Assembly (NCBI GenBank): GCA_946480915.1 | Contig: CAMLLO010000002.1 | Span: 62,001 to 126,000, forward strand | Reading direction: 5' to 3' | Origin: an uncultured Sphingobacteriaceae bacterium | GTDB taxonomy: Bacteria > Bacteroidota > Bacteroidia > Sphingobacteriales > Sphingobacteriaceae | DNA length: 64,000 nucleotides | Shown here: positions 43,300 to 53,439 of the stretch, one piece after another | Position numbering within the stretch: the stretch's first letter is position 1 | Layout of the letters: every line of letters starts with the position of its first letter | Translations under genes and position numbers: made by a program | The notes under the pieces: model-generated | Told to the model about the DNA's origin: nothing | Databases searched by the model: none | Seen by the model: the letters and a program-made list of their open reading frames with translations, nothing else

Positions 43300-44445
43300 T
43301 TACTGATTATTAGTAGGCTCTATATCATTGTCTACTTCCAGCTTTTCTTTTACTTCTTCAGTTTGTATACGAAGTTCGGGGACATTCATTGGGCTCTCAG
43401 GTGGCAGTTCGTCACCTAGCAAGACTCCCCAATGTTTAAATATGGTAGATCTGTCGAAAGTTACTTTTACTATAGCAATCAATGGCAATGATAAGAACAT
43501 GCCTGAAATCCCCCCAATGCTACCTCCAATAAACACGCCTAATATCGCTGCTAGGGCATTTATTTTAACTTTTGAACCCACTATACGAGGCATCAGAATA
43601 TTATTGTCGAGAAACTGAACAAAGGCAATAGTTCCCAGTACAGCAAGAATTGGCCAAAGTTCATCGGATGATGTGAGTGTGAGCAGTACCCCAATCACAT
43701 TGCCTATCAAAGCGCCTACATAAGGTATAAGATTAAGAAAGGCAAAAATTACCGCAATTAACAAGGCATGCTTAATACCAATAAGCAACAAAATTCCACC
43801 TAATAATACAGTAATGTATGTTATTTGGATTAACAGGCCCAATAAATAGCTTTTAATAATCACTTTGGTTTCGAGCATCGCCTCACGAACTTTTGCATGA
43901 TTCTCTTCCGGAAACCACAAAAAGACAAAACGCACTAATAGATTTTTATAGAATAGGATCAGATAAATATAAATTGGAAGCAGGCCCACAAAAATAAGAG
44001 TAGATGTTACTGATCCTGCCGCACCTGTAAGCAGATTACCTCCAAAATTCAACAGCTTATTGGCCTGCTCGTCTAATAATTTAACTTGTTCCTGCGTTGA
44101 AAAATCACTTATTTCATTAATCCATCGGCTTATTGAATTAAGATGTTTCCATACATTTTTCTTTATTTCGGGAAAATCTGCAATCAGGGAAGACACCTGC
44201 GAAGAAAAAAACCACACGACTCCGGCCACAGCAATTGCTATTAGAAGTATTGAAAGGAAAATTGAAAGTGCATTCGGAATTTTCCTTCGTTTAAAAAAGT
44301 TATACACCGGCAGTAACATAATACTTATGAAAAAAGCCATAAGCACGGGCATAATGATCTCTCTTCCGATTACAATCAGATAACCAAGTAGTACAATTCC
44401 CAATAGTTCGATGGACCGACGAACGGTTACGGGCATTTCTCTCAT
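43300..44445 (-). CDS. AI-2E family transporter
   Basis: A 381-residue inner-membrane protein of the AI-2E/PerM family, with about eight helices: three near the N-terminus (about 10-85), an amphipathic region (90-140), then helices from about 145 on. The hallmark near the C-terminus is FLNLIPYVGALIGNVIGVLL (about 235-255), followed by QFLDNNILMPRIVGSKVKINALAAILGVFIGG. Members export varied small solutes or act as Na/H antiporters; the name reflects E. coli TqsA, and the substrate here is unknown. It stands alone. Confidence 0.93.
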   Translation of the reverse strand: MREMPVTVRRSIELLGIVLLGYLIVIGREIIMPVLMAFFISIMLLPVYNFFKRRKIPNALSIFLSILLIAIAVAGVVWFFSSQVSSLIADFPEIKKNVWKHLNSISRWINEISDFSTQEQVKLLDEQANKLLNFGGNLLTGAAGSVTSTLIFVGLLPIYIYLILFYKNLLVRFVFLWFPEENHAKVREAMLETKVIIKSYLLGLLIQITYITVLLGGILLLIGIKHALLIAVIFAFLNLIPYVGALIGNVIGVLLTLTSSDELWPILAVLGTIAFVQFLDNNILMPRIVGSKVKINALAAILGVFIGGSIGGISGMFLSLPLIAIVKVTFDRSTIFKHWGVLLGDELPPESPMNVPELRIQTEEVKEKLEVDNDIEPTNNQ

Positions 44446-44540
44446 ATGAATAATTTTGTAAACACGATTAGGGCTTCTTATCTGTTGATTATAAAAGGTA
44501 ATGCGCCGGAAAAAGTTTTCAGGATAGTTTTAAAAGAAAA

Positions 44541-44585
44541 CACTCCAAGCTGTACCAGGGCCAAAGCTTGGAGTGAAAATTTTGT
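44541..44585 (-). terminator. Terminator after proBA
   Basis: An 11-base-pair stem (CACTCCAAGCT with AGCTTGGAGTG) followed on the minus strand by TTTTCTTTT, about 20 bases beyond the stop of proA. Confidence 0.75.
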
Positions 44586-44603
44586 CTCATTAAAACTGTA
44601 AAA

Positions 44604-45851
44604 TTAAGCTCTTATTTGCCCATTTCCTTTTACAACCCATTTATAACTGGTGAGCTCTTCTAAACCCATCGGCCCGCGAGCATGAAGTTTCTGTGTACTT
44701 ATTCCTATTTCAGCTCCAAGTCCGAACTGGGCACCATCTGTAAAAGCTGTAGAAGCATTTGCATATACTGCTGCTGCATCTACAGCATTTAAAAATTTCT
44801 CTATTGATTCCGCATCTTCAGAAATTATCGCTTCGCTATGTTTAGAACTATAATTAGCAATGTGTTCTAAAGCTTGATCAAGACTTTTCACGGTTTTAAC
44901 AGACATTTTATATGCAAGAAACTCTGTACCAAAATGCTCTTCACTGGCTTGTTGTAATAAATTCTGAGGATAGCTTTGCTTCAACACTTCGTATGCCTGC
45001 GCATCGGCAAAAATTTCTACATCCGACTTAATCAATAGTTCTGTAATTGCCGGCAAATCATTTAACCGGCTTTCATGTATTATAAGACAGTCGAGAGAAT
45101 TACAAACACTTACCCGACGGGTTTTACTATTGTTGATGATAGCTTTTCCTTTTTCAACATCACCGCTTTCATCAAAATAGGTATGCACAATTCCAGCTCC
45201 AGTTTCAATTACCGGTACTTTTGCATTTTTACGTACAAAATCTATCAAACCCTGGCTTCCGCGAGGAATAATCACATCTACAAACCCAACCGCATTAAGA
45301 AGAGCTTCTGTAGCCGCTCTGTCGGGAGGAAGAAGTGCCGCAACGCCTGTATCAACGCCGTGTTTTTTTAATACTTTGTGAATTACAGCAATAATAGCCT
45401 CGTTAGAATAGGAAGCATCGCTTCCTCCCTTTAATATGCAGGCGTTGCCCGTTTTAAAGCATAAAGCAAAAACATCAAAGCTTACGTTCGGCCGGGCTTC
45501 ATATATTACACCGATAACTCCCATCGGAACGCTTACTTTTTTTAATTTCAAACCATTATCAAGATTCTTTTCTAAAAGCACCTTTCCTAAGGGGGATGGA
45601 AGATTTGCAACATTTTTAATATCCGCGGCAATGTCGTGAATCCTTTGTTCAGTAAGTTTTAAGCGATCATACTTAGGATCATCACTGTTCATTCGATCCA
45701 GATCTTTCTGATTTTCGGCAAGTATTGCTGGAATTTGCTTAACGGCTTCTTCGGCCACATCAAAAAGAATTGTATTTACTTTTTCTTTATCAAGCAGTCC
45801 TAAAGAACGACTCGCTCTCTGAACGTTTTTAAATATATCCTGTAATTCCAT
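44604..45851 (-). CDS. proA: Gamma-glutamyl phosphate reductase
   Basis: A 415-residue NADPH-dependent enzyme that reduces glutamyl-5-phosphate to glutamate semialdehyde, the second step of proline synthesis. Motifs: [34 protein letters not shown] (about residues 110-145), [31 protein letters not shown], and the catalytic cysteine in [14 protein letters not shown]-terminal [25 protein letters not shown] is typical. The ATG at 45851 is used; the TTG at 45860 lies inside proB. The proB stop codon ends 1 base before this ATG, so the two are translationally coupled. Confidence 0.97.
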   Translation of the reverse strand: MELQDIFKNVQRASRSLGLLDKEKVNTILFDVAEEAVKQIPAILAENQKDLDRMNSDDPKYDRLKLTEQRIHDIAADIKNVANLPSPLGKVLLEKNLDNGLKLKKVSVPMGVIGVIYEARPNVSFDVFALCFKTGNACILKGGSDASYSNEAIIAVIHKVLKKHGVDTGVAALLPPDRAATEALLNAVGFVDVIIPRGSQGLIDFVRKNAKVPVIETGAGIVHTYFDESGDVEKGKAIINNSKTRRVSVCNSLDCLIIHESRLNDLPAITELLIKSDVEIFADAQAYEVLKQSYPQNLLQQASEEHFGTEFLAYKMSVKTVKSLDQALEHIANYSSKHSEAIISEDAESIEKFLNAVDAAAVYANASTAFTDGAQFGLGAEIGISTQKLHARGPMGLEELTSYKWVVKGNGQIRA

Positions 45852-45852
45852 T

Positions 45853-46941
45853 TTAAGCAATATCGGAGTTTAAAAATAAATAATCGTAATGAACTAATGG
45901 TTTCTGTTTTTTCTGACCAATGCGCTCAGCTGCTTTATCAGAACTGTACTCTGCAATTCCTAAGCCCACTTGCTTTCCGTTTTCATCAAGCAATTTAATG
46001 ATATCGCCCTTCTGAAAATCTTCATTAATTTTTATAACTCCTACCGGAAGCAAGCTACTTGCCTTTGAAGACATTAAGGCCACTTTTGCACCTTCATTTA
46101 TCAAAACAACACCTTTGGCATAATTTGCTGAGTGAGCGAGCCATTTCTTTTTTCCTGATGCAGTTTTTTGAGGAACGAAACGGGTATTTACTACCTTTTC
46201 TCTCAACAGGTCAGGAATAATATTTTCTCTCTTTCCGTTAGCAATGTGAACGGCTATCCCCAATTGAGCAACTTTATGTGCCATGTTTGATTTGGTCACC
46301 ATTCCTCCTCTGCCAAATTGAGATTTATTCGTCGTTATAAAAGACGAGAAACCGCTCGTGGAAGCACCAACTTCTTTAATAACTTCAGATTTACTATCCT
46401 TTGGATCGCCGTTATAAATACCGTCTACATTGCTTAAAATAATCAATGCGTCGGCATTAAGCATGGAAGCTATTAAACCCGCAAGCTCATCATTATCGGT
46501 GAACATCAACTCTGTAACCGAGATCACATCATTTTCATTCACAACGGGAATTACATTGTGCTGCAGAAGAATATTAAAACAGTTCTTCATGTTCAAGTAA
46601 TGGAGTCTGTCACGAAAATCCTCTTTTGTAACCAGCACCTGCGCACATACTAAATCCTGCTTTTCAAAAAGCTCTGAATATTTATTAATGAGTTTAACCT
46701 GACCTATCGACGCAAAAAGCTGACGGGTTGCCACAGCATCGTATTTATCCGATACGTTTAAAAGGCTCCGACCGGAAGCAACTGCTCCGGATGAAACCAG
46801 AATCACCTCCTTACCCTGCTTTTTAATTTCAGAAATCTGGCCCACTAACGCTGCCATTCGTTCGAAATCTGGCAAGCCATTTTCTTTGGTAAGCACATTA
46901 GAACCTATTTTTATAATGATGCGTTTGTATGATAAAGCCAT
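45853..46941 (-). CDS. proB: Glutamate 5-kinase with PUA domain
   Basis: A 362-residue enzyme that phosphorylates glutamate in the first, normally proline-inhibited step of proline synthesis. The amino-acid-kinase domain covers 1-255 ([22 protein letters not shown] with VILV preceding; [45 protein letters not shown]). A C-terminal PUA domain (about 270-350) has the motif [28 protein letters not shown]. It heads the proBA operon. Confidence 0.97.
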   Translation of the reverse strand: MALSYKRIIIKIGSNVLTKENGLPDFERMAALVGQISEIKKQGKEVILVSSGAVASGRSLLNVSDKYDAVATRQLFASIGQVKLINKYSELFEKQDLVCAQVLVTKEDFRDRLHYLNMKNCFNILLQHNVIPVVNENDVISVTELMFTDNDELAGLIASMLNADALIILSNVDGIYNGDPKDSKSEVIKEVGASTSGFSSFITTNKSQFGRGGMVTKSNMAHKVAQLGIAVHIANGKRENIIPDLLREKVVNTRFVPQKTASGKKKWLAHSANYAKGVVLINEGAKVALMSSKASSLLPVGVIKINEDFQKGDIIKLLDENGKQVGLGIAEYSSDKAAERIGQKKQKPLVHYDYLFLNSDIA

Positions 46942-47082
46942 AATAAAAGAAAAGGTGAAATTAAGAAGATAAGGCGAAAGGATGAAAGGTGATTTTATAA
47001 AACAAAATCTTTTATTAACAGGCTGAATAACCTTGGGTTTCTTGTCCTGTGTTCATTTATACATAACAAGAAGAATCAGGAG

Positions 47083-48216
47083 CTATATCTCCATAAAATC
47101 TTTGTTTAACAAGGTCCGGGTTTCAGTATATTTCAGCCCATGCGCTACCGCGACAGCCTTATAAGTAACATAACCATCCAAAGTATTGATTCCTTTGCAA
47201 AGAGCCTCATTTTCTAAACAAGCTTGCTTGTATCCCTTATTTGCAATTTGCAGCGCATATGGAACAGTGACGTTTGTTAAAGCGATGGTTGAGGTGCGGG
47301 GAACGGCGCCAGGCATGTTTGCCACAGCATAATGAACTACATTATGTTTAATATAAATTGGACTATCATGCGTCGTTGCTCTATCAATGGTTTCAACACT
47401 TCCGCCCTGATCGATAGCGATATCGACTATTACAGAACCGGGCTCCATTGATTTTACCATATCCTCGCTAATCAACTTTGGAGCTTTTGCGCCGGGAATT
47501 AGAACTGCGCCGATAACCAGATCAGATTCTTTAACCGCTTCAGCAATATTAAACGGATTCGATATTAAGGTTGAGATCCGACAATCAAAAATATCATCTA
47601 ACTGACGCAAACGATCGGGATTTGAATCCAGTATAGTAACTTCGGCACCTAGCCCAATGGCTATTTTCGCGGCATTCGTTCCTGCAACACCACCACCGAT
47701 AATAGCTACCTTTCCTCTTCGCACTCCAGGAACACCCGACAGGAGAATTCCTTTTCCGCCATCGGTCTTTTCCAGAAACTGAGCGCCAACTTGTGCAGAC
47801 ATACGCCCGGCAACTTCGCTCATTGGGGTCAATAAAGGCAAAGATCCGTTGGCCAATTGCACCGTTTCATAAGCAATGCCGACCACCTTTTTATCAGTAA
47901 GAGTTTTGGTCAATTCCGGCTCGGCAGCTAAATGCAGGTAGGTAAACAAAATAAGTTCGTCGCGAAAAAATTGATATTCGCGTTCGATGGGCTCTTTTAC
48001 CTTCATTACCATCTCTTGTTCCCAGGCTTCCTGGGCAGTCTCAACGATAAGAGCCCCGGCCTTCCGATAACTCTCATCTGAAAATCCCGAACCGAGTCCG
48101 GCTCCCTTCTGGATGAAAACGTCATGTCCGGAGTGCACAAGATGCACCACTCCCGCGGGAGTCATAGCAACTCGATTCTCGTTATTTTTAACTTCGGCGG
48201 GGATTCCAATACGCAT
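47083..48216 (-). CDS. ald: Alanine dehydrogenase
   Basis: A 377-residue NAD-dependent enzyme that interconverts L-alanine and pyruvate plus ammonia. The N-terminal [34 protein letters not shown] and the Rossmann motif [28 protein letters not shown] (about 172-199) are diagnostic, as are [12 protein letters not shown] and the length. NAD(P) transhydrogenase subunit A is related but longer and has membrane helices. A one-mismatch FNR-like palindrome (48269-48282) lies about 59 bases upstream; I consider it weak. Confidence 0.97.
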   Translation of the reverse strand: MRIGIPAEVKNNENRVAMTPAGVVHLVHSGHDVFIQKGAGLGSGFSDESYRKAGALIVETAQEAWEQEMVMKVKEPIEREYQFFRDELILFTYLHLAAEPELTKTLTDKKVVGIAYETVQLANGSLPLLTPMSEVAGRMSAQVGAQFLEKTDGGKGILLSGVPGVRRGKVAIIGGGVAGTNAAKIAIGLGAEVTILDSNPDRLRQLDDIFDCRISTLISNPFNIAEAVKESDLVIGAVLIPGAKAPKLISEDMVKSMEPGSVIVDIAIDQGGSVETIDRATTHDSPIYIKHNVVHYAVANMPGAVPRTSTIALTNVTVPYALQIANKGYKQACLENEALCKGINTLDGYVTYKAVAVAHGLKYTETRTLLNKDFMEI

Positions 48217-48282
48217 GAAAGTTGATATCTTAAGTATACAACTGTATATAAATTATCTTGTTTTAGGGTTGAGATACATCAA

Positions 48283-48975
48283 TCAAAACACAAGTTTATA
48301 CCCAACTCCTCTTACATTAATAATTTGCACTTCAGGATCCGCGGATAAATGCTTTCTTAATTTGGTTATAAAGACATCCAGACTACGGGCATTGAAAAAA
48401 CTGTCGTTCCCCCAGAGCGTTTTGAGTAATACCTCCCGTTTTAGGATTTCCTGTTTATGCAGGCATAAAAGTTTTAAAATTTCGCTTTCGCGGGATGTTA
48501 ATACTACGACCTGAATTCCCTGCACAATAAAATTTTTATGGGAATTGAAGGTTAAACTTCCGATAGAAAAAACATCAACTGAAGGTTGTGAAACAACAGG
48601 AAGAATTCTGTCGCTGCTTAACAATACCTGAATTCTCACAATCAGCTCCTCTACGCTGAATGGTTTTTTAAGATAATCATTTGCTCCAGCTTCAAACCCG
48701 GCTACTACATCTTTTGGTTGTGCACGGGCAGTAAGAAAGATGATCGGCGTTTTTTTATCCATCTTCCTGATTTTAGCAGCAACCGCGAAGCCATCCATTA
48801 CAGGCATCATAATGTCGAGCACTAAAATATCAGGTTTGTTCTTTTCGTATTCTTTAATTACAAGTTCTCCGTTAGCGCAAATTACAACATCGAAATTTCT
48901 TTCTTCAAGACTTTCCCTTACAATGTGGGCTAAGGCCAACTCATCCTCGGCTAGTAGAATTCTCGGTTTTATCAT
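48283..48975 (-). CDS. OmpR/PhoB family response regulator
   Basis: A 230-residue regulator with a receiver domain (about 1-118: acidic pocket E10, D11; phosphorylation aspartate in LVLDIMMPVMDGF; K in KKPFSVEEL) and a winged-helix DNA-binding domain (about 130-228: LTSRESEILKLLCLHKQEILKREVLLKTLWG, and later VDVFITKLRKHLSADPEVQIINVRGVGYKLVF). It overlaps the disrupted kinase gene by 4 bases and is its cognate regulator. The regulator itself appears intact. Confidence 0.95.
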   Translation of the reverse strand: MIKPRILLAEDELALAHIVRESLEERNFDVVICANGELVIKEYEKNKPDILVLDIMMPVMDGFAVAAKIRKMDKKTPIIFLTARAQPKDVVAGFEAGANDYLKKPFSVEELIVRIQVLLSSDRILPVVSQPSVDVFSIGSLTFNSHKNFIVQGIQVVVLTSRESEILKLLCLHKQEILKREVLLKTLWGNDSFFNARSLDVFITKLRKHLSADPEVQIINVRGVGYKLVF

Positions 48976-50478
48976 GAGTTGGAAGGTACAGAAATGATAA
49001 ATTCGCTTCCCTTATTCAGTTCGCTTTTAACTGATACAGTTCCACCATGCTTTTCAATAATATACTTTACATAGCTTAATCCTAAACCTGTGCCTTTTAC
49101 ATTATGAATATTGCCTGTGGGAACTCGGTGAAACTTTTCAAAGATTTGGTTTAATTGAGATGATGGAATACCGATACCCTTGTCAATGATTGAAATTTTC
49201 ACATACTTGCCATCAGCGTAACAGTTTATTGAAATATCGACCTGATCTCCAGAATATTTTATAGCATTATCAACTAGGTTGGAAACTGCATTTCTAAAAT
49301 GAACAGGATCTGCCTCCAGATATTTTACAGAGGATGCGTTTTTGTATGTAATATTTAATGCCTTATCCGAATGGTTCTTAAATGATTCGATAATATCAGT
49401 CATTAGTTCATCCATTTCTATCTTTTCTAAAGAAAGCTGTATATCTTTTTTCTCATAAGAAGCCATATGAAGCACTTTAGTAACCAAATCATTCAGTCGG
49501 TTTAATTCCTTACGGGATGTCTCGAGATAACGAATGGTTTTTTCTTTATCCTGCAAAGCATTAAAATTTTGCATGCCTTCTACTGCCGCTGAGATGATAG
49601 CTATGGGGGTTTTCAACTCATGAGTCATGTTGTTGATAAAATCATCTTTCATTTCGGCGAGGCGCTTTTGCTTTAAGATGATTACGAATAAATAAATGTA
49701 GGCAACAATTGTATTAGTATTAAAGCTACCGACCAAAATATAGGACCCAGTATTTGAGAAATAAGAATATCCTCAGCAGATCTATAGGAGGCGTTAACCC
49801 AAAGCTTGTTTCCATGAGGAATACTTGCATAATAAGAAAGACCACCCGGTTGATATTCTAAATGCTCTGTTTCGCCTATTTCATAATGTGTGGACGGCTT
49901 ATCGGGGCCGCATCTAAAATTAAGTTTTATCTTATCCTTAAACTCACCCATCCTGGCTTTTAACAATGCCGTTTTTAAGTGTTTTAAATTCTGACTGTAT
50001 CACCCCGATTCGAAACAAACTCACAAAAACTCTTTTTAATGGTGAACAAGCTATCAAATATCCTTATTGCTCTTTCGTCCTTTATTATCTTTTTCAATTC
50101 TGTAGGCCTTCGAACAGGTAAATATAAACTCGCCCTTCCTATGCGTCTTCTTAGCTTAAAATTTTTGTTCAATGGCTTGAACTGATTGGTGTCTGAAACT
50201 TCTAACGGATAGATACTCAGAGAATCGGGCAAAATACTGAATCTCACCTCAACCCTTTTATATGCAGATTGGAATTCCCTGCCTACCGAAATTAAAATTT
50301 CACGATTTTGTTCATTACGACGATTAAACAAAGCCCAGTTAAGGGCATTACTTGCTTTGCTACCTACTACCTCAGCGTTATCATAGAATACATTTAACAT
50401 CAATTTAAACTGGGAATAAATAATCCCAAGCATTGAAAAGGTAATCAGGATAAAGATAAAGGTGAGTTTCTTTTTCAT
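48972..50478 (-). pseudogene. Membrane sensor histidine kinase, broken by two frameshifts
   Basis: Three minus-strand frames together make a kinase of about 500 residues. The N-terminal part (50478-49984) has a membrane helix and the start of a periplasmic sensor region. The middle (49966-49682) continues the sensor and enters the second membrane helix (FWSVALILIQLLPTFIY). The C-terminal part (49736-48972) finishes that helix and holds HisKA (NNMTHELKTP) and HATPase (NLVDNAIKYS, DKGIGIP, GTGLGLSYV). The second break lies in a TTTA repeat on the minus strand, near 49690-49700: one more 4-base unit would restore the frame. The first lies near 49993-50002. Confidence 0.85.
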
Positions 50479-50591
50479 ACATTACATTTGTTGATGTGAA
50501 TGTAGAGCAGAAAAATAGATTGTAATGAATCTGTTAACATACGTTAACATTAAATAAGGAAAATCAACATAGGATAAGATTAGGAGTACTA

Positions 50592-50623
50592 AGATTTGAC
50601 AAATTCTAAAAGTTGTCAAATCT
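50592..50623 (-). terminator. Hairpin after the DUF2130 gene; possible dispersed repeat
   Basis: An 11-base-pair perfect stem (AGATTTGACAA with TTGTCAAATCT) around a 10-base loop, 21 bases beyond the stop. There is no strong T tail, so it may be a repeat element that also stops transcription or stabilises the 3' end. Confidence 0.5.
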
Positions 50624-50643
50624 ATAAACAGATTATCACAGAC

Positions 50644-51891
50644 TTAATCTAACAACAAATCCGTTTCATCCAACAAATTCATCTGAATCGTATCACTTCC
50701 TGCAATTCCTTCAACAGAACCACGGATATGTGCGGCGTTTAGTAAAACTTTATCTAACTGCTTCTCACGCGATTTCCATAATCGTTCCATTGCTTCGCGT
50801 TCTTTCTGAATCGACAAGCGCATGCTCATAAAGCCTTCACGTATGGCTTTCCATTGTTCGTTAAATTCCGAACTGGTAAGATAATCATACATCATATGCA
50901 TTTTATCGCCTTTATTATCCTGGGATTTAGAAGCGTTAAATAATTTAACGATACTATCGCGAAGCACGTAAGCGACCGCCTTAACTTCATCAAAAGAACA
51001 AATCCAAACACCGTCTTTCTCGCCGAAGCAATCCATCCCTTTAGGATAGCATTGGGTAACAATTACAGCTACATCAACACCGATACCGCGCATATCTTTT
51101 TTAAGCTTTTCAATCCAATCATTTGAGAAATCTTTTGTTCGCTTACTTTCGAAAATAATACGACCGCACTCCTGTCCATATTGATTACGGACCGTCTGAA
51201 TACAGTCTGCACCTCGCACACCTTTACCCACCTCAGAAATAATATCAAAAGGAAAATTGCTTCGCAATAGCTCCTCCAGAATCAACTCCTGAACTTCTCC
51301 TTGTAGCTGCATTGAACCTTGTTCGGCTTTGCGCTTCATTTCCTCAGCTAATTTTTTTTGATCATCGAGCTGCTTTTCCAACTCGCGAACCTTAAGTTGG
51401 AACTCGGTTTCTTTGAGGGTATTTTTCTCTTGTTCCTGCTTTCTAATCTGCTCAGACAGTTCGTTGCGTTGTTCCTGCAGTTTACGCTGAAGCTGAATTT
51501 CGAGCTCTTCTTCGCGTGTTTTAAGAAGTTGTTCTTTTTTCAGGAATTCAAGCTCCTGCTGACGGGCCAGCTTCAGTTTTTCTTCAGTATCTTTATTTGC
51601 TGCCTCTAAAAGCTGTACTTTATTTTGGAAATCCTGAGAAATGGTTTTGCGAAGGTTCTCTTCCAGGGTGAGCTTCAAAGACTGCTTTTCGTGTTGCAGC
51701 TTTTTATCAAATTCTTGTAGCTGTAACTGCTCGCGGTTGCTGAACTCTTCTAATTTTTTTTGGTATTCCTCTTCCTTCTGCTTTGTGAAAGAAACCATTT
51801 TTTCACGCAGCTCTTTCTTATACTCCTCAGTCATAGCCTCTTCAATAGGAAAAGTATGACCACATCCCGGACATTTTACTTCTGTAGACAT
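50644..51891 (-). CDS. DUF2130 domain protein with coiled coil
   Basis: A 415-residue protein: a small zinc-finger-like start (CPGCGHTFPIEEA, C7 and C10), a long glutamine/glutamate-rich coiled coil (about 20-205), then the DUF2130 domain (QGEVQELILEELLRSNFPFDIISEVGKGVRGADCIQ, GRIIFESKRTKDFSNDWIEKLKKDM, DVAVIVTQCYPKGMDCFGEKDGVWIC). That domain has the alternating strand-helix order and conserved acidic and lysine residues (ADC, ESK) of restriction-endonuclease-like folds, so a nuclease is possible. The function is not established. It stands alone. Confidence 0.9.
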   Translation of the reverse strand: MSTEVKCPGCGHTFPIEEAMTEEYKKELREKMVSFTKQKEEEYQKKLEEFSNREQLQLQEFDKKLQHEKQSLKLTLEENLRKTISQDFQNKVQLLEAANKDTEEKLKLARQQELEFLKKEQLLKTREEELEIQLQRKLQEQRNELSEQIRKQEQEKNTLKETEFQLKVRELEKQLDDQKKLAEEMKRKAEQGSMQLQGEVQELILEELLRSNFPFDIISEVGKGVRGADCIQTVRNQYGQECGRIIFESKRTKDFSNDWIEKLKKDMRGIGVDVAVIVTQCYPKGMDCFGEKDGVWICSFDEVKAVAYVLRDSIVKLFNASKSQDNKGDKMHMMYDYLTSSEFNEQWKAIREGFMSMRLSIQKEREAMERLWKSREKQLDKVLLNAAHIRGSVEGIAGSDTIQMNLLDETDLLLD

Positions 51892-51966
51892 TTAATAAAT
51901 TTGAAATTTGAAGATAATAGAAATATTCCGCTTTGCGGAGGAAGGATGAGATTTGCTTATAAATTT

Positions 51967-51998
51967 AACCCTATAAGGTTCGGAAAGCTTATAGGGTT
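51967..51998 (-). terminator. Hairpin after the 115-residue gene; resembles the one at 11144
   Basis: An 11-base-pair perfect stem (AACCCTATAAG with CTTATAGGGTT) and a 10-base loop, 12 bases beyond the stop of the minus-strand gene at 52011. It shares the CTATAAGGTT core with the hairpin at 11144-11174. Confidence 0.55.
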
Positions 51999-52010
51999 AT
52001 AAAAGCTGGA

Positions 52011-52358
52011 TTAACGACCTATCTCTAGTCCGATAGCTTTTGCGATCATAGCCATTTTACTTAGCCATGTTTTCAATAACTGTTCTTTCCCTTTGGGATA
52101 TTTAACCGTAATCAAATATTCGCTCTTATCAACAGATGTTGAGGAATTAAGGAAATCAAATGGAAGTGTGTTATCTAAATACTTTCCGAAATTATGCTCA
52201 AGGGCTATTGAAGCAGCTTTGATTGTCCCTGATGTCCACTCCTCCTGCTCATAAAGCTCTAAAATCTCTTTCTCAGGGCGATTAACCAATAAAGCAAAAT
52301 CGTCTGCAGACAAGCCCTGGTCATACGCCACCCCTTTCACAATCTTCCCAAAATGCAT
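52011..52358 (-). CDS. Small protein with possible helix-turn-helix, unknown function
   Basis: A 115-residue soluble protein. Residues 3-60 (GKIVKGVAYDQGLSADDFALLVNRPEKEILELYEQEEWTSG) have the helix spacing of an XRE-like helix-turn-helix, and the C-terminal part (YLITVKYPKGKEQLLKTWLSKMAMIAKAIGL) forms a strand and helices. I do not recognise the family. It may be a small DNA-binding protein; this is inference from shape only. Confidence 0.65.
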   Translation of the reverse strand: MHFGKIVKGVAYDQGLSADDFALLVNRPEKEILELYEQEEWTSGTIKAASIALEHNFGKYLDNTLPFDFLNSSTSVDKSEYLITVKYPKGKEQLLKTWLSKMAMIAKAIGLEIGR

Positions 52359-52533
52359 TCTGTAAAATTTAAAAACCCATCAAAAATCACACTTATTTTC
52401 AACCCGCAGAAAGCAAAGGTGAAAATCCCCTTTAGTGTTTATACTAAGATAAACATTTTCTGATTAAAAGAAGTTTCAATCTGAATTTTAAACAAAAATA
52501 ACTTTTCACAAACAAATCGCAGTTTCCAAAACA

Positions 52534-53115
52534 TTAAACGTTTATAATGGTGGTAAACTGGTTTAAGTTCGTTTCTTCGTTATATAAATAATAGAATTGG
52601 TTTGAGAATTTAGCCATTATAAGCAGACCATAATGCTCAAGTAAATTAGAGTTGCTGGTTACTTTTGTAATGGGATATTCTTCAATTTCAAATACTATGC
52701 GGTTTTCATTTTTAATAACGGCATAAAGATTTGAGATATCATCTTCATAGATCTTAATTTTTTCTCCGATGTATTTTTTTTCTAAAGGCCAGGATAATGG
52801 AGGCCAGCTGGTATAATTGTTCAGATAAAATTTACGCCCTTTATCGCTCTTAGTTATTTCAATTGCCCTGCCATTGATGCACACCGATATAATTGTTGTA
52901 TCTGCGTTTGAGTGTTTAACAGCATTTGTTAAAAGCTCGATCAGAATTTGCTTACAATTACTGATCTTAAAAGCATATTGTTCTGATGGAAGGTGGATTT
53001 TCAGATATGAAATAATCTCATTCAACAAAGGATACATTGCTAGTGAATCATTGCTGAAAATAAATTCTTTTTTTATTTCAGTCATAGTGGCGAGAGTATC
53101 TTTATGCAAAAACAT
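52534..53115 (-). CDS. ATP-binding (HATPase, anti-sigma-kinase-like) protein
   Basis: A 193-residue protein with a GHKL-type N-box at about residues 57-70 (ILIELLTNAVKHSNA), as in RsbW/SpoIIAB partner-switching kinases. The usual G1 box (D-x-G-x-G) is not clear; KSDKGRKF is the nearest, so ATP binding may be altered. The last 90 residues are not typical of RsbW. Its start overlaps the STAS gene by 14 bases; a second ATG (53085) would avoid this. With the STAS and REC-PP2C genes it forms a partner-switching operon. Confidence 0.78.
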   Translation of the reverse strand: MFLHKDTLATMTEIKKEFIFSNDSLAMYPLLNEIISYLKIHLPSEQYAFKISNCKQILIELLTNAVKHSNADTTIISVCINGRAIEITKSDKGRKFYLNNYTSWPPLSWPLEKKYIGEKIKIYEDDISNLYAVIKNENRIVFEIEEYPITKVTSNSNLLEHYGLLIMAKFSNQFYYLYNEETNLNQFTTIINV

Positions 53116-53428
53116 CGGGCTCTGTATTATAAACTTTAAACACTTTGTTCATTCTGATAAGGCTAAAAAGATTATTAATATCCTTATTCAGGTCTACTAC
53201 AGAAACATCGCCCTGCTTTGACATTGCATATTTTAATGTTGAAACGAGCGCTCCTAAAAAAGAGCTGTCGACGTATGCAACTTCACTAAAACTTACCATT
53301 AAATTGGTTTTTCCCTGGTCGATTAAGCTGAACATTTCAGTTTTAAACTGATCAGATACATCAAGGTTCGCCTCCTTAATTTTGATTTTCACTAAAAGAT
53401 ATCCGCTTCTGGAGAGTGTTTCAATCAT
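53102..53428 (-). CDS. STAS domain protein (anti-sigma-factor antagonist type)
   Basis: A 108-residue STAS domain. The phosphorylation-site motif is YVDSSFLGALVSTLKYA, with serines 55 and 56 after D54, corresponding to the DSSGLG motif of SpoIIAA. The unphosphorylated form should bind its partner kinase or another target; the REC-PP2C phosphatase coded just upstream would reset it. The gene sits 11 bases after the phosphatase gene and overlaps the HATPase gene. Confidence 0.9.
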   Translation of the reverse strand: MIETLSRSGYLLVKIKIKEANLDVSDQFKTEMFSLIDQGKTNLMVSFSEVAYVDSSFLGALVSTLKYAMSKQGDVSVVDLNKDINNLFSLIRMNKVFKVYNTEPDVFA

Positions 53429-53439
53429 TGTGTATTATT

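Noticed and set aside
48269..48282. TTGAGATACATCAA upstream of ald as an FNR-type site
   Set aside because: One half-site base is wrong, and the site lies far from the main cluster. A single near match in a window this size is expected by chance.
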